From NCBI RefSeq assembly GCF_006716315.1, contig NZ_VFOV01000001.1, positions 3,798,501-3,862,500 on the forward strand: DNA of 64,000 nucleotides, read 5' to 3'. The translations under genes were made by a program, and so were the position numbers. A model generated the notes under the pieces. It was not told the DNA's origin. It saw nothing but the letters and a program-made list of their open reading frames with translations, and ran no database searches. The stretch comes from Nocardioides albertanoniae. GTDB taxonomy: Bacteria > Actinomycetota > Actinomycetes > Propionibacteriales > Nocardioidaceae. Below, one piece after another: positions 42,861 through 52,340 of this stretch (position 1 is the stretch's first letter; each line of letters starts with the position of its first letter).

Positions 42861-43943
42861 TCAGGGCGCCGGCCAGATCACCTTGCCGTCCTCGCCGACC
42901 ACCGCGTCGGCGTAGGACGTGTCGAACCACGACGCCGCCTGCTCCGGCGTGACCTTCTGCCCGGCGTACGTCGAGACGACCCCGGCGAGGGCGGCGACGT
43001 TGTCGGGGTCGACCGACCCGAACTTCCCCGGCAGCGGGTTGTCGGCGCCGACCTCGACCTCGGTGCGCCAGATGGCGGTCTCGTGCTTCTCGTCGGACTC
43101 GGCTCCGGCGCGGTCGTGCTGGAGGTCGATGCACTCCTCGACGTGCTCGTCGGCAGCGCAGTAGCGGTAGGCCTTGAAGACGGCGCGCAGGAAGTCCTGC
43201 ACGGCGGTGGGGTGCTTCTTCGCCCACGCCGGGTTGACCGAGTGGGCGCCGAGCGAGCCCGGCACGTCGAAGTCGGTCGGCTCCCAGACCTTCACGTCCT
43301 CACCGGCCTCCTCGAGCTGGTTTGGCTCGTTGGAGACGAACCCGACCAGCGCGTCGACCTGGCCGCGGGGCAGCACGCCGGGGTCGTAGCCGACCTTGAC
43401 CTGCTTGACCTTCTTCATGTCGACACCGGCCTCGGCGAGCATCGCCTGCACACCGACGGGCACCCACCCCTTGTGGCCGAGCGTCTTGCCCTCGAGATCC
43501 TTGAGGTCGGTGATGTCGGTGCCGGTCATCAGCACGTCGAGGCCGGCGTTGGAGTAGGACGAGACACCGAGCACGTCGAGCCCGCTGGCGTTCGACGTCA
43601 TGATGTCCTGCTCCGAGAGCGGCCCGACCTGCACCTTCCCGGCGGCGATCAGCTTGGCGTTCTGGGAGACGTCGCCCGACCCGGGCTGGAGCTCGACGTC
43701 GAGGCACAGGTCGTTGAAGTAGCCCAGCTGGTCAGCGGCGATGACCTCCAGGATCGAGGCGGACGCCTGCCAGTAATAGCCCGACATGTAGGTGATCTTC
43801 CCGGCGTCCTGGTTCTTCTCGCAGCGGCCGGCCGAGGCGGCGCTGCCCTTCTCCCCGGGCTCGTCCGAGGACCCGCAGGCGGCCAGCGCGACGAGGAGGA
43901 CCGTCGAGGTGAGGACAGCAGTGATCGCGCGCAGGCGAGGCAT
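42861..43943 (-). CDS. ABC transporter substrate-binding lipoprotein (NMT1/TauA type)
   Basis: A 360-residue lipoprotein with lipobox VLLVALAACGSSDEP and an NMT1/SsuA-type fold: ITYMSGYYWQASASILEVIAA, AKLIAAGKVQVGPLSEQDI, DLEGKTLGHKGWVPVGVQAML and VDALVGFVSNEPNQL. Such proteins bring nitrate, sulfonates, thiamine precursors or other small anions and heterocycles to the permease; the ligand cannot be read. AAGGAG precedes ATG 43943. It is the last gene of an ATPase-permease-binding protein operon. Confidence 0.88.
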   Translation of the reverse strand: MPRLRAITAVLTSTVLLVALAACGSSDEPGEKGSAASAGRCEKNQDAGKITYMSGYYWQASASILEVIAADQLGYFNDLCLDVELQPGSGDVSQNAKLIAAGKVQVGPLSEQDIMTSNASGLDVLGVSSYSNAGLDVLMTGTDITDLKDLEGKTLGHKGWVPVGVQAMLAEAGVDMKKVKQVKVGYDPGVLPRGQVDALVGFVSNEPNQLEEAGEDVKVWEPTDFDVPGSLGAHSVNPAWAKKHPTAVQDFLRAVFKAYRYCAADEHVEECIDLQHDRAGAESDEKHETAIWRTEVEVGADNPLPGKFGSVDPDNVAALAGVVSTYAGQKVTPEQAASWFDTSYADAVVGEDGKVIWPAP

Positions 43944-43960
43944 CGAGAGCTCCTTGGGAA

Positions 43961-44719
43961 TCAAGACTGGTGCCAGTGGAGGACCCGGCGCTCGGCGAGC
44001 GTCACGAGCCAGAACAGCAGCGACCCGAGCGCCGCGAGGACGAAGATCGCTGCCCACACCGTAGCCAGTCTGTTCTGCGAGCTGGCCACCTGTATCACGC
44101 TGCCGAGCCCGTCGGCCGAGCCCGCGGCGGAGAGCTCGGCGACCACGGCCCCGATCATCGAGAGCGGGAAGACGATCCGCAGCGAGGCGAAGACGTAGGG
44201 CAGCGATGCCGGCACGCGCAGGTGGCGCAGCACCTCGAACCGGCTCGCGGCCACCGTGCGATAGACCTGCAGCACCGGGCCCGGCACCGTACGCAGGCCG
44301 GCGGCCACGTTGATCAGGATCGGGAAGAAGCAGACCAGCGCGGTCAGCACCACCTTCGGCGCCATCCCGAAGCCGAGCGCGACCACGAGAAGCGGCGCGA
44401 TCGCCACCAGCGGGGTCACCGAGAGCACCACGGCCACCGGCATCACCGCACGCCGCACCACGCCGATCTCGCTCACCACGACGGCGAGCAGGAACGCCGC
44501 CACGAACCCGATCCCCAGCCCCACCAGCGCCTCGCTCAGCGTGACGAGCGTGTTGGAGACGAAGTAGGCCGGGTCGTCGCTCAGCACGGCCGCGATCTCG
44601 CCGAGCGGCACGAACAGGTAGGGCATCTGCCGCGCGCCGACCTCCCAGGCGAACCCGAGCACCACCAGCAGGAGCACGAACGGGAGCCAGTAGGCCGGGC
44701 GGAGCACCCGCCGCCTCAC
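43961..44719 (-). CDS. ABC transporter permease (NitT/TauT family)
   Basis: A 252-residue BPD_transp_1 permease with six predicted helices. The EAA-like loop reads YRTVAASRFEVLRHLRVPASLPYVFASLRI across two strings. The GTG start at 44719 overlaps the ATPase stop as GTGA. Transports the ligand of the downstream lipoprotein. Confidence 0.9.
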   Translation of the reverse strand: MRRRVLRPAYWLPFVLLLVVLGFAWEVGARQMPYLFVPLGEIAAVLSDDPAYFVSNTLVTLSEALVGLGIGFVAAFLLAVVVSEIGVVRRAVMPVAVVLSVTPLVAIAPLLVVALGFGMAPKVVLTALVCFFPILINVAAGLRTVPGPVLQVYRTVAASRFEVLRHLRVPASLPYVFASLRIVFPLSMIGAVVAELSAAGSADGLGSVIQVASSQNRLATVWAAIFVLAALGSLLFWLVTLAERRVLHWHQS

Positions 44720-45555
44720 CGCACGACCCCGCTGTGGCTGAACGCGTCGCGCAGGCTCTCGCGCAGCGCGAGCTCGTAGGCGTGGAACTCCGGCGAGGTG
44801 ATGACCTCCTGGTGACGCGGGCGGGGCAGGTCGATGTCGATGACCTCGGTGATCCGGCCCGGACGCGGCGCCATCACCACCACCTTGTCGGACAGCCTGA
44901 CGGCCTCGGAGATCGAGTGGGTGACGAAGACGACCGTCGCACGGGTCTGCTCCCACAGCTCGAGCAGCTGCTCCTGGAGCGCCTCGCGGGTGAACTCGTC
45001 GAGCGCACCGAAGGGCTCGTCGAGAAGGAGTACGTCGGGGCGCAGCCCGAAGGCGCGCACGATCGCCGTCCGCTGCTTCATGCCGCCGGAGAGCTCGGCC
45101 GGAAGCTTGTGGAGCGACTCCCCCAGGCCGACCTCGCGCAGCATCGCCTCGAGATCGGGGCGTACGCGATCGCCGCCGCTGCTCCTGTCTCCGCGACCCT
45201 TGACACGACGACTGCTGACGCCACGCCGGTTGACCCGGTGGGGCAGGGTCACGTTGCCGAGCACGCTCAGCCAGGGCAGCAGGGCGGGCGTCTGCGGCAC
45301 GAACCCGAACGCCTTCGCCTCGGCCGCCTCCCGCGGGCTCAGGCCGCACACGGTGACCCTGCCGGCGCTGGGTCGCTCCTGCCCGCTGATCAGCCGCAGC
45401 AGCGTCGACTTGCCACAGCCCGAGGGCCCGATGACGCTCACGAACGTGCCGGGTTCGATGCTCAGGTCGATGCTGTCGAGCGCGACCACCTCGGACAGGT
45501 CGGCCTGCTCGTAGAGACGACGGATCCCGCTCATCTCGATCGTCGCTCTGCCCAC
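44716..45555 (-). CDS. ABC transporter ATPase (NitT/TauT family)
   Basis: A 279-residue ATPase: Walker A VIGPSGCGKSTLLRLISG, Q-loop FGFVPQTPALLPWL, signature ELSGGMKQRTAIVRAFG, Walker B VLLLDEPFGALDE and H-loop VFVTHSISEA. An Arg/Ser/Gly-rich insert (VNRRGVSSRRVKGRGDRSSG) after the Q-loop helix is longer than usual. GTG 45555 is selected by TACCGT seven bases upstream. First gene of a three-gene import operon. Confidence 0.93.
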   Translation of the reverse strand: MGRATIEMSGIRRLYEQADLSEVVALDSIDLSIEPGTFVSVIGPSGCGKSTLLRLISGQERPSAGRVTVCGLSPREAAEAKAFGFVPQTPALLPWLSVLGNVTLPHRVNRRGVSSRRVKGRGDRSSGGDRVRPDLEAMLREVGLGESLHKLPAELSGGMKQRTAIVRAFGLRPDVLLLDEPFGALDEFTREALQEQLLELWEQTRATVVFVTHSISEAVRLSDKVVVMAPRPGRITEVIDIDLPRPRHQEVITSPEFHAYELALRESLRDAFSHSGVVR

Positions 45556-45562
45556 GCCTCGA

Positions 45563-45568
45563 ACGGTA
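45563..45568 (-). promoter_or_regulatory. Leaderless -10 box of the ABC operon
   Basis: TACCGT on the minus strand, seven bases before the GTG at 45555. Confidence 0.5.
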
Positions 45569-45586
45569 GTCGCTCCGGGCTCTCGA

Positions 45587-45592
45587 TAGTGT
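45587..45592 (+). promoter_or_regulatory. Leaderless -10 box of xthA
   Basis: TAGTGT, seven bases before the GTG at 45600. Divergent start codons are only 44 bases apart. Confidence 0.5.
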
Positions 45593-45599
45593 GACGGGC

Positions 45600-46382
45600 G
45601 TGCGTATCGCCACCTGGAACATCAACTCCATCCGCTCCCGCATCGACCGAGTCGAGGCATTCGTCGAGCGCCACTCGATCGACGTGCTGGCGCTGCAGGA
45701 GACCAAGGCCAAGCCCGACCAGATCCCGACGATGGGTCTGGAGGCCCGCGGCTACGAGCTCGCGACGGTCGGCTACAACCAGTGGAACGGGGTCGCGATC
45801 GCCTCGCGCGTCGGGCTGGCGGATGTTCAGGTCGGCTTCGAGGGCATGCCCACCTTCAACGACGCCGCCGAGGCCCGCGCCATCTCGGCGGTGTGCGGCG
45901 GCGTACGGGTCATGAGCGTCTACGTGCCCAACGGACGCAAGCCCGACGACCCCCACTACGCCTACAAGCTGGAGTGGATGGCGGCGCTCCAGAAGGCGTC
46001 CGGGGCATGGCACGGCGAGACGTCCGCGATGGTCGGCGACTGGAACGTCTGCCCCTTCGACGAAGACTGCTTCGACCCCAAGCAGTTCACCAGGTCGACG
46101 CACCTGACCCCGCCCGAGCGCGAGGCCTACTTCGCCATCGAGAAGGACTTCAAGGACGTCGTACGCCCGTTCGTCCCCGGTCCTGACGCCTACACCTACT
46201 TCGACTACTACCGCCAGCGTTTCGAGCGCAACCGCGGCCTGCGCATCGACTTCGTCCTCGGCTCGCCGGCGTTCGCCGAGCGGGTCACCGGCGCCTTCGT
46301 CGACCTCGACGAGCGCAACCCGGCGATCGGCACCGGCGCCCCCTCCGACCACGCCCCGGTGATCGTCGACCTCGCCGACTGA
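45600..46382 (+). CDS. xthA: Exodeoxyribonuclease III / AP endonuclease
   Basis: A 260-residue EEP-superfamily nuclease for base excision repair: MRIATWNINSIRSRIDR, LALQETKAKPDQIP (metal-binding Glu), GDWNVCPFDEDCFDPK (catalytic Asp/Asn), RIDFVLGSP and SDHAPVIVDL (terminal Asp-His). GTG 45600 is taken from the -10 spacing rather than the GTG at 45591. Followed by another EEP protein gene seven bases downstream. Confidence 0.93.
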   Translation: MRIATWNINSIRSRIDRVEAFVERHSIDVLALQETKAKPDQIPTMGLEARGYELATVGYNQWNGVAIASRVGLADVQVGFEGMPTFNDAAEARAISAVCGGVRVMSVYVPNGRKPDDPHYAYKLEWMAALQKASGAWHGETSAMVGDWNVCPFDEDCFDPKQFTRSTHLTPPEREAYFAIEKDFKDVVRPFVPGPDAYTYFDYYRQRFERNRGLRIDFVLGSPAFAERVTGAFVDLDERNPAIGTGAPSDHAPVIVDLAD

Positions 46383-46388
46383 GCGATC

Positions 46389-47357
46389 ATGTCCAGCGGC
46401 ATGGGTGAGCGAACCGAACAGCACGACACCGTCTGGAGCCGCGGCACCGTGTGCGCGTTCCTCCTGGTCGCGACCGGTGCCGTGATGGCGCTGCACGCCT
46501 GGGTCCCGTCCGCCTACGGCCTCGGCAGCCTCGTGGAGACATTCCTGCCGTGGCTCGGGGCGGTCGCGGTGCTGCTCGTGCTCATCGGGCTGCTGCGTCG
46601 CTCGGTCACGGCCGTCATCGCGTTCCTGGTGCCTGCCCTCGTCTGGGCCTGGATGTTCCGCCCGGAGCTGTCCGACCACCAGGCCGACACACCGCGCCAC
46701 GACCTGGTGGTCGTGCAGCACAACGTGGGCGACACCAACAAGGACATCGACGGCACCGTCGAGAAGATCCTCGCGGCCTCGCCCGACGTGGTGACGCTCG
46801 ACGAGGTGCTCCCCCGGCGCATCGACGACTACACCCGAGCCTTCGGCGACGCCCTGCCGCACCACGCGACCTCCGGCACCGTCGGAGTCTGGTCGGCCGA
46901 GCCGCTGGTGAACCCGACGCCGCTCGACCTACGGCCGGGCGGCGTCGACGCCTCCTGGCGACGCGCCCTGCGTGTCGAGGTGCGCCCCGACGACGGCCCG
47001 AACGTCGCCGTCTATGCCGTGCACCTGCCCTCCACGAGGCTCGGCCTGCGTGGCCTGAACCTGTCCGTGCGCAACGAGAGCATCCGGCTGCTCGCGAAGA
47101 AGCTGGCCGACGACGACGCAGACGTGCTGATCGTCTCCGGCGACCTCAACACCGCCTACGGCGACCGCGCGCTGCGTCCGGTCACCTCGCAGGTCAGCGA
47201 ACCACGGCACCGGTTCGGGTTCACCTTCCCGGCCGCGCTCCCGCTGATCCGGATCGACCACGTGCTCGCACGCGGGGCGGTGGTCGAAGACGTACGCCCG
47301 ATGGACCGCACCGGCAGCGACCACCTGCCCGTGGTCGCGCTACTTCGGTGGCAGTGA
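46389..47357 (+). CDS. Membrane-anchored endonuclease/exonuclease/phosphatase family protein
   Basis: A 322-residue protein with three N-terminal membrane helices (TVCAFLLVATGAVMALHAWV, LPWLGAVAVLLVLIGLL, VTAVIAFLVPALVWAWMF) followed by an EEP catalytic domain: VVVQHNVGDTNKD, VVTLDEV, YAVHLPSTRLG, SGDLNTAYGDRALRPV, IDHVLARG and GSDHLPVVAL. The usual metal-ligand Glu string LQE reads LDE here, still acidic. The substrate may be a phospholipid, nucleic acid or small phosphate ester. The 3' end overlaps the convergent TfoX gene by 18 bases. Confidence 0.85.
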   Translation: MSSGMGERTEQHDTVWSRGTVCAFLLVATGAVMALHAWVPSAYGLGSLVETFLPWLGAVAVLLVLIGLLRRSVTAVIAFLVPALVWAWMFRPELSDHQADTPRHDLVVVQHNVGDTNKDIDGTVEKILAASPDVVTLDEVLPRRIDDYTRAFGDALPHHATSGTVGVWSAEPLVNPTPLDLRPGGVDASWRRALRVEVRPDDGPNVAVYAVHLPSTRLGLRGLNLSVRNESIRLLAKKLADDDADVLIVSGDLNTAYGDRALRPVTSQVSEPRHRFGFTFPAALPLIRIDHVLARGAVVEDVRPMDRTGSDHLPVVALLRWQ

Positions 47358-47657
47358 CTCGGCCATGGCCACGGCCCAGCCCACCCAGTCGGCGAGCGCG
47401 TCTCCGCCGAGCAGGTCGGCGGAGACGTTGACATATCCCGACATCGTGCGGGTCCCCATGGTCATCGGCCCGGCCCCGGCGGCGATCGCGGTCTCGTAGG
47501 CCGTCTTGCCCGTGCGTACGAGCAGGTCGTCGGCGCCGACCGCGCACGCCATGTTGCCGTTCACCATGAACGCGAGCGCGCCGAACATCTGCTTCTCGGT
47601 GGTGCCGGCGGGCACGAGATCACGCACCCGATCGGCCAGATCAGAGTCGTAGGCCAT
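47340..47657 (-). CDS. TfoX N-terminal domain protein
   Basis: A 105-residue protein matching the TfoX_N family: LADRVRDLVPAGTTEKQMFGALAFMVNGNMACAVGAD across two strings, GKTAYETAIAAGAGPMTM and a C-terminal GYVNVSADLL. TfoX is a competence regulator in gammaproteobacteria; stand-alone N-domains in actinobacteria have unknown roles. GGGGA lies five bases before the ATG. Confidence 0.85.
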   Translation of the reverse strand: MAYDSDLADRVRDLVPAGTTEKQMFGALAFMVNGNMACAVGADDLLVRTGKTAYETAIAAGAGPMTMGTRTMSGYVNVSADLLGGDALADWVGWAVAMAESLPPK

Positions 47658-47713
47658 GTCCCCATGGAAACACGGCCCTCGCGGCGGGAGGCAAAACTGT
47701 CGGTGGTGCCTGC

Positions 47714-47719
47714 GAGGAT
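47714..47719 (+). promoter_or_regulatory. Leaderless -10-like box of rmuC
   Basis: GAGGAT, seven bases before the ATG at 47727; weak match. Confidence 0.3.
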
Positions 47720-47726
47720 CGTCGGC

Positions 47727-48818
47727 ATGGAGATCTGGATCCTTGTGCTCGGACTCGTGATCGGTCTTGCCCTGGGCGCCGTGCTCGGGGTGCTATGGGT
47801 CCGCGCGCGCAGCGTCGACTCGGTCGCGGCGGGGATGGTCGACCAGGCCGAGGTGATGCAGGGCCTCGACCGGCTCAGCGACCAGATGCAGCATCTCGAC
47901 CGAGAGCGCGCCCGCTGGCAGGGGCAGTTCCAGACCGAGGTCGGGCGCCTGCAGACCGAGACCAGGTCGCTGTCGACGGCGCTGCGCAAACCCCAGGTCA
48001 GAGGCCGGTGGGGCGAGATGCACCTGCGGCGTGCGGTCGAGCTGGCCGGGCTGGTCGACAAGTGCGACTTCTCCGAGCAGGTCCACCTCGAGGACGGGCG
48101 CCTGCGGCCCGACCTCGTCGTGCACCTCTCCGGTGGCAAGGAGATCGTCGTCGACTCCAAGGTGCCGCTCGACGCCTACCTCGACGCCGCCTCCGCCGAC
48201 AACGACGACGACTACCGCGCCCACCTGCGCAGACACACCACCCAGCTGCGTACGCATGTGGACCAGCTCGCCTCGAAGTCCTACTGGCGCTTCCTGGAGG
48301 AGTCGCCGGAGTTCGTGGTGCTCTTCGTGCCGGCCGAGTCGTTCCTCTCCGCGGCCCTGGAGACCGAGCCCGGCCTGATCGACTACGCCGCCGACCGTCG
48401 CGTCGTGCTGGCCTCGCCGACCACCCTGATCGCGCTGCTCCGCACCGTCGCCCACGGGTGGTCGCACGAGGCGCTTGCCGAGCAGGCCCGCGAGATCCAC
48501 CGGCTCGGCCGAGACCTCCATCAGCGGCTCGGCACGATGTCGAACCATCTGGACGGCATCGGCCGCTCGCTCAACACCGCTGTCACCCGCTACAACCAGG
48601 CGATCGGCTCCCTCGACAACCGGGTCCTGGTCGCGGCCCGACGTTTCAATGAGCTATCGGTCACCGACGACGATCTCGAGACGCCGCGCCCGGTCGAGAT
48701 TCGCGCCGTTGAGCGCCTCGCGAGCGTGCGCGAGGATGATCGGCGCGCCGCCGAGAATGGCGACGCGCCGGGCCCTAACGTGGTCTCGGATACACAAGCT
48801 GCATACGAGAGATCGTGA
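47727..48818 (+). CDS. rmuC: DNA recombination protein RmuC
   Basis: A 363-residue protein with an N-terminal membrane helix (MEIWILVLGLVIGLALGAVLG), a coiled-coil region (about residues 35-90), and the RmuC core: GRWGEMHLRRAVELAGL, RPDLVVHLSGGKEIVVDSKVPL and FVPAESFLSAALE. RmuC limits recombination between inverted repeats. ATG 47727 starts at the membrane helix and is preferred to the earlier GTG/ATG starts at 47664. Confidence 0.92.
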   Translation: MEIWILVLGLVIGLALGAVLGVLWVRARSVDSVAAGMVDQAEVMQGLDRLSDQMQHLDRERARWQGQFQTEVGRLQTETRSLSTALRKPQVRGRWGEMHLRRAVELAGLVDKCDFSEQVHLEDGRLRPDLVVHLSGGKEIVVDSKVPLDAYLDAASADNDDDYRAHLRRHTTQLRTHVDQLASKSYWRFLEESPEFVVLFVPAESFLSAALETEPGLIDYAADRRVVLASPTTLIALLRTVAHGWSHEALAEQAREIHRLGRDLHQRLGTMSNHLDGIGRSLNTAVTRYNQAIGSLDNRVLVAARRFNELSVTDDDLETPRPVEIRAVERLASVREDDRRAAENGDAPGPNVVSDTQAAYERS

Positions 48819-48825
48819 CCCCGAA

Positions 48826-49269
48826 ATGAGCGAGCGCACCATCTGGGAGGAAGGACGCGAGTCCGGCCGCCATGTCGTCGCGCTCGGATCCGCTATCTCT
48901 TTGACGGTGACCTTCGTCGATCTGCTCATCGACGAGCAGGTCGGCCTCCTCTTCGACCTCACCTTCGTGGCGATCGCGGTGACGCTCGCGCTCATCGTGC
49001 GCCCCAGCGACTTCTTCGTGGTCGGGGTGCTCCCGCCGCTGATCATGCTCGGCATCTTCATCCTGCTCGCCACGACCCAGCCTGGTTCGATCGCCGACCG
49101 TGACGACAGCGCCGTGCAGGCCGTGATCAGCGGCCTCGGGCATCACTCGATCAGCCTCTTCATCGGCTACGCCGCATGCCTGGGCTGCCTGGTGATGCGA
49201 CGCCGAGTGCTCCGCCAGCGCAGCGAAGAGGTCGACGAGGACGAGCGCGAACGCGCGATGGCGTCCTAG
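48826..49269 (+). CDS. Hypothetical membrane protein (DUF6542-like)
   Basis: A 147-residue protein with four hydrophobic stretches (HVVALGSAISLTVTFVDLLI, LLFDLTFVAIAVTLALIV, FFVVGVLPPLIMLGIFILLA, SISLFIGYAACLGCLVM) and a charged tail (RQRSEEVDEDERERAMAS). The pattern resembles DUF6542 proteins that often lie near ispH and ychF in actinobacteria. Function unknown. It starts seven bases after rmuC. Confidence 0.75.
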   Translation: MSERTIWEEGRESGRHVVALGSAISLTVTFVDLLIDEQVGLLFDLTFVAIAVTLALIVRPSDFFVVGVLPPLIMLGIFILLATTQPGSIADRDDSAVQAVISGLGHHSISLFIGYAACLGCLVMRRRVLRQRSEEVDEDERERAMAS

Positions 49270-49272
49270 CGG

Positions 49273-49902
49273 TCAGTCGACGGCCAGGAAGCCGGAGACG
49301 TCGCCGGCCCCCTCACGCAGGATCTCCGGCTCACCGTCGGACCAGTCGATCACCGTGGTCGGCTCCGCCGACGTCTCGCCGGCCTCGATGACGATGTCGA
49401 CCTGGTGGTCGAGCGCCTCCTTGACGTTCCAGCCGAAGACCTCGGGCTCGGTCTCCCCCGGCAGGATCAGCGTCGAGGACAGCAGCGGCTCGCCGAGCTC
49501 GTCGAGCAGGGCCTGCACGACGGCATGCTCCGGGATGCGTACGCCGACCGTCTTCTTCTTCGGGTGCATCAGGCGGCGCGGCACCTCCGGCGTCGCCGGG
49601 AGGATGAAGGTGTAGGGGCCTGGGGTGGCGTGCTTGATCGCCCGGAAGGCGCTGTTGTCGACGTGCACCATCGTGCCGAGCTGTGCGAAGTCCTTGCAGA
49701 GCAGCGTGAAGTGGTGACGATCGTCGAGACCACGGATCTTCAGGATCCGGTCACGCCCGTCCTTGTTGCCGATCCGGGAGCCGAGGGCGTAGCCGGAGTC
49801 GGTCGGATAGGCGATCAGCTGGTCGTCGCGCAGGGCGTCGACGACCTGGCGGATCAGCCTGGACTGCGGATTGACAGGGTGTACGTCAAGGAATCGGGCC
49901 AC
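49273..49902 (-). CDS. yciO: YrdC-fold protein, YciO subfamily
   Basis: A 209-residue YrdC/Sua5-fold protein. The start FLDVHPVNPQSRLIRQVVDAL, the nucleotide pocket IAYPTDSGYALGSRIG, FTLLCKDFAQLGTM and GPYTFILPATPEVPRRLMHPKKK match YciO rather than TsaC/Sua5. TsaC makes threonylcarbamoyl-AMP for tRNA t6A; the role of YciO is less clear. GTG 49902 is selected by TAGGGT six bases upstream. Confidence 0.88.
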   Translation of the reverse strand: MARFLDVHPVNPQSRLIRQVVDALRDDQLIAYPTDSGYALGSRIGNKDGRDRILKIRGLDDRHHFTLLCKDFAQLGTMVHVDNSAFRAIKHATPGPYTFILPATPEVPRRLMHPKKKTVGVRIPEHAVVQALLDELGEPLLSSTLILPGETEPEVFGWNVKEALDHQVDIVIEAGETSAEPTTVIDWSDGEPEILREGAGDVSGFLAVD

Positions 49903-49908
49903 GTCTCG

Positions 49909-49914
49909 ACCCTA
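49909..49914 (-). promoter_or_regulatory. Leaderless -10 box of yciO
   Basis: TAGGGT on the minus strand, six bases before the GTG at 49902. Confidence 0.55.
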
Positions 49915-49942
49915 ACGCCATCGCCCGGTCCGGGATCAAGGG

Positions 49943-50938
49943 TTAGCGAGCCGCGGCGGCCTTGAGGTCCTTGCGGAGCTCCTTGGGCAGCGCGAAGATC
50001 AGCGACTCCTCGGCGCTCTTGTGGGCCGTGGCGTCGGGGAAACCGTGCCTCTTGAGGAAGTCGACGACCCCCTCGACCAGCTTCTCGGGCACGCTCGCAC
50101 CGGAGGTGACCGAGACGCTGCGTACGCCCTCGAGCCATGCCTCGTCGATCTCGCTGGCGTCGTCGACCCGGTAGGACGCCTTGGCGCCGGCCTCGAGGGC
50201 GACCTCGACCAGACGGACCGAGTTGGAGGAGTTGCCGGAGCCGACCACGATCACCAGGTCGCTGGCGGCGCCGATCTCCTTGACCGCCTGCTGGCGGTTC
50301 TGGGTGGCGTAGCAGATGTCGTCGCTGGGCGGGTCGAGCAGCTCGGGGAACTTCACGCGCAGAGCCGAGACGGTCTCCATCGTCTCGTCGACGGAGAGGG
50401 TGGTCTGGGAGAGCCAGACGACCTTCGAGGGGTCGGGCACCTCGACGTTGGCGACGTCGTCGGGCCCCTGCACGAGGGTGGTCGCCTCCGGCGCCTCACC
50501 CATCGTGCCCTCGACCTCTTCGTGGCCCTCGTGGCCGATCAGCAGGATGCTGAAGCCCTCGCGCGCGAACCGCTTGGCCTCCAGATGCACCTTGGTGACC
50601 AGCGGGCAGGTCGCGTCGATCGTCTTGAGCTCGCGCTCGGCGGCATCGGAGTGCACGGCCGGCGAGACGCCGTGGGCGGAGAAGACCACGGTGGCACCCG
50701 AGGGCACCTCGTCGAGCTCGTTGACGAAGACGGCACCACGGTTGCGGAGGTCGTCGACGACGTGCTTGTTGTGCACGATCTCCTTGCGCACGTAGACCGG
50801 CGCGCCGTAGAGGTCGAGCGCCTGCTCCACCGTGATCACCGCACGGTCCACCCCGGCGCAGTAGCCGCGCGGCTCCGCGAGGAGGACAGCCTTCTCGTCG
50901 TCGGAGATCAGCCGTGGGGTGCCGAGGTCGATACTCAT
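49943..50938 (-). CDS. ispH: 4-hydroxy-3-methylbut-2-enyl diphosphate reductase IspH
   Basis: A 331-residue iron-sulfur enzyme for the last step of the MEP isoprenoid pathway (HMBPP to IPP and DMAPP). The three cluster cysteines are in [24 protein letters not shown] and [10 protein letters not shown]; the catalytic Glu is in [14 protein letters not shown] and the substrate Ser/Asn in [14 protein letters not shown] 50938 is selected by TAGACT seven bases upstream; the longer start at 50959 is rejected. Confidence 0.97.
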   Translation of the reverse strand: MSIDLGTPRLISDDEKAVLLAEPRGYCAGVDRAVITVEQALDLYGAPVYVRKEIVHNKHVVDDLRNRGAVFVNELDEVPSGATVVFSAHGVSPAVHSDAAERELKTIDATCPLVTKVHLEAKRFAREGFSILLIGHEGHEEVEGTMGEAPEATTLVQGPDDVANVEVPDPSKVVWLSQTTLSVDETMETVSALRVKFPELLDPPSDDICYATQNRQQAVKEIGAASDLVIVVGSGNSSNSVRLVEVALEAGAKASYRVDDASEIDEAWLEGVRSVSVTSGASVPEKLVEGVVDFLKRHGFPDATAHKSAEESLIFALPKELRKDLKAAAAR

Positions 50939-50945
50939 GGGTTCC

Positions 50946-50951
50946 AGTCTA
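50946..50951 (-). promoter_or_regulatory. Leaderless -10 box of ispH
   Basis: TAGACT on the minus strand, seven bases before the ATG at 50938. Confidence 0.55.
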
Positions 50952-51080
50952 GAGATCATCCCTGAGATCGCCGAGTCGGCTCATCCTGACCACAATCTGC
51001 GTCGAGTCGGCTCGTTATGACGAGCCGACTCGGCATGATCGTGCGTCAGGATGCGCCGACTCGACGCGGTCGGCGACTAC

Positions 51081-51086
51081 TAGGGT
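51081..51086 (+). promoter_or_regulatory. Leaderless -10 box of xseAB
   Basis: TAGGGT, six bases before the ATG at 51093. Confidence 0.55.
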
Positions 51087-51092
51087 TGGGGC

Positions 51093-52340
51093 ATGGCCCT
51101 CGACACCTCACCCGAGTCACCCGCTCCGGTGCGGCAGATCGCCAACGCGATCGGTGGCTGGATCGACCGGCTCGGCTCGGTCTGGGTGGAGGGGCAGGTC
51201 GCGCAGATGAGTCGGCGGCCTGGGATGCAGACCGTGTTCCTGACCCTGCGGGACTCGGTGGCCGACATCTCGGTGCCGGTGACGTGCACCCGGTTCCTGC
51301 TCGACAGCCTCAACCCGCCGCTGGTCGAGGGGGCGTCGGTGATCATCCACGCGAAGCCGTCCTACTACGCCAACCGCGGCACGCTGTCGCTGCAGGCCCG
51401 CGACATCCGGCCGGTCGGGCTGGGCGAGCTGCTGGCCCGCCTCGAGCAGCGGCGGCAGCTGCTGGCCGCCGAGGGGCTCTTCGCGGCCGAGCTCAAGCGA
51501 CCGCTCCCGTTCCTGCCGGGCACCGTCGGCCTGGTCACCGCAGCCAACTCCGCTGCCGAGCGCGACGTGCTCGAGAACGCGAAGCGGCGCTGGCCGCAGG
51601 TGCGCTTCGAGGTGGCGTACGCCGCGATGCAGGGCACCCGCAGCGCGGCCGACGTGGTCGAGAAGCTGCAGCGGCTCGACCGCGATCCCGAGGTCGACGT
51701 CATCGTCATCGCTCGCGGCGGCGGGTCGGTCGAAGACCTGCTGCCCTTCTCCGACGAGCATCTGATCCGTGCGGTGCACGCCGCCCGCACCCCGGTCGTC
51801 TCCGCGATCGGGCACGAGCCCGACTCACCGCTGCTCGACCTGGCTGCCGACGTACGCGCCTCGACGCCGACCGACGCCGCCAAGCTCGTGGTGCCCGACG
51901 TGGTCGAGGAGCAGCGCATCGTGGCCACCGGGCGCGACCGGCTCCGCGGCGGGATCACGGCGCTGATCCATCGCGAGCAGACCCTCCTCGACGCGCTGCG
52001 CTCGCGACCGGTGCTGGCCGACCCGCGCTCGCTGATCGACGCCCGCCGCGACGAGGTGACGTCGCTGCGCGACCGTGCTCGCCGCACGGTCGGCCATGCC
52101 ATCGACCGTGCCGCCGACGACATCGGCCACCATCGTGCCCGGGCCCGGGCCCTGTCTCCCCTGGAGACCCTGCGACGTGGCTATGCCGTCGCCCAGGACG
52201 CCGATGGCCACGTGCTCACCAGCGTGGCCGACACCGCCGAGGGAGCCACGGTCAGCATCCGTCTGGCCGACGGCCGCCTGAGAACCACCATCGTCTCGAC
52301 CGAGAAGACCGACTCCACCAAGGATGGCACCGATGACTGA
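51093..52340 (+). CDS. xseA: Exodeoxyribonuclease VII large subunit
   Basis: A 415-residue subunit with an N-terminal OB fold ([34 protein letters not shown]) and the catalytic exonuclease VII domain ([59 protein letters not shown]). With XseB it degrades single-stranded DNA. The C-terminal coiled-coil region ends in a short beta part ([18 protein letters not shown]). Confidence 0.96.
   Translation: MALDTSPESPAPVRQIANAIGGWIDRLGSVWVEGQVAQMSRRPGMQTVFLTLRDSVADISVPVTCTRFLLDSLNPPLVEGASVIIHAKPSYYANRGTLSLQARDIRPVGLGELLARLEQRRQLLAAEGLFAAELKRPLPFLPGTVGLVTAANSAAERDVLENAKRRWPQVRFEVAYAAMQGTRSAADVVEKLQRLDRDPEVDVIVIARGGGSVEDLLPFSDEHLIRAVHAARTPVVSAIGHEPDSPLLDLAADVRASTPTDAAKLVVPDVVEEQRIVATGRDRLRGGITALIHREQTLLDALRSRPVLADPRSLIDARRDEVTSLRDRARRTVGHAIDRAADDIGHHRARARALSPLETLRRGYAVAQDADGHVLTSVADTAEGATVSIRLADGRLRTTIVSTEKTDSTKDGTDD

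Noticed and set aside
49273-49902. Assignment as TsaC/Sua5 (tRNA t6A synthesis)
   Set aside because: N-terminal and core strings fit YciO better than TsaC.
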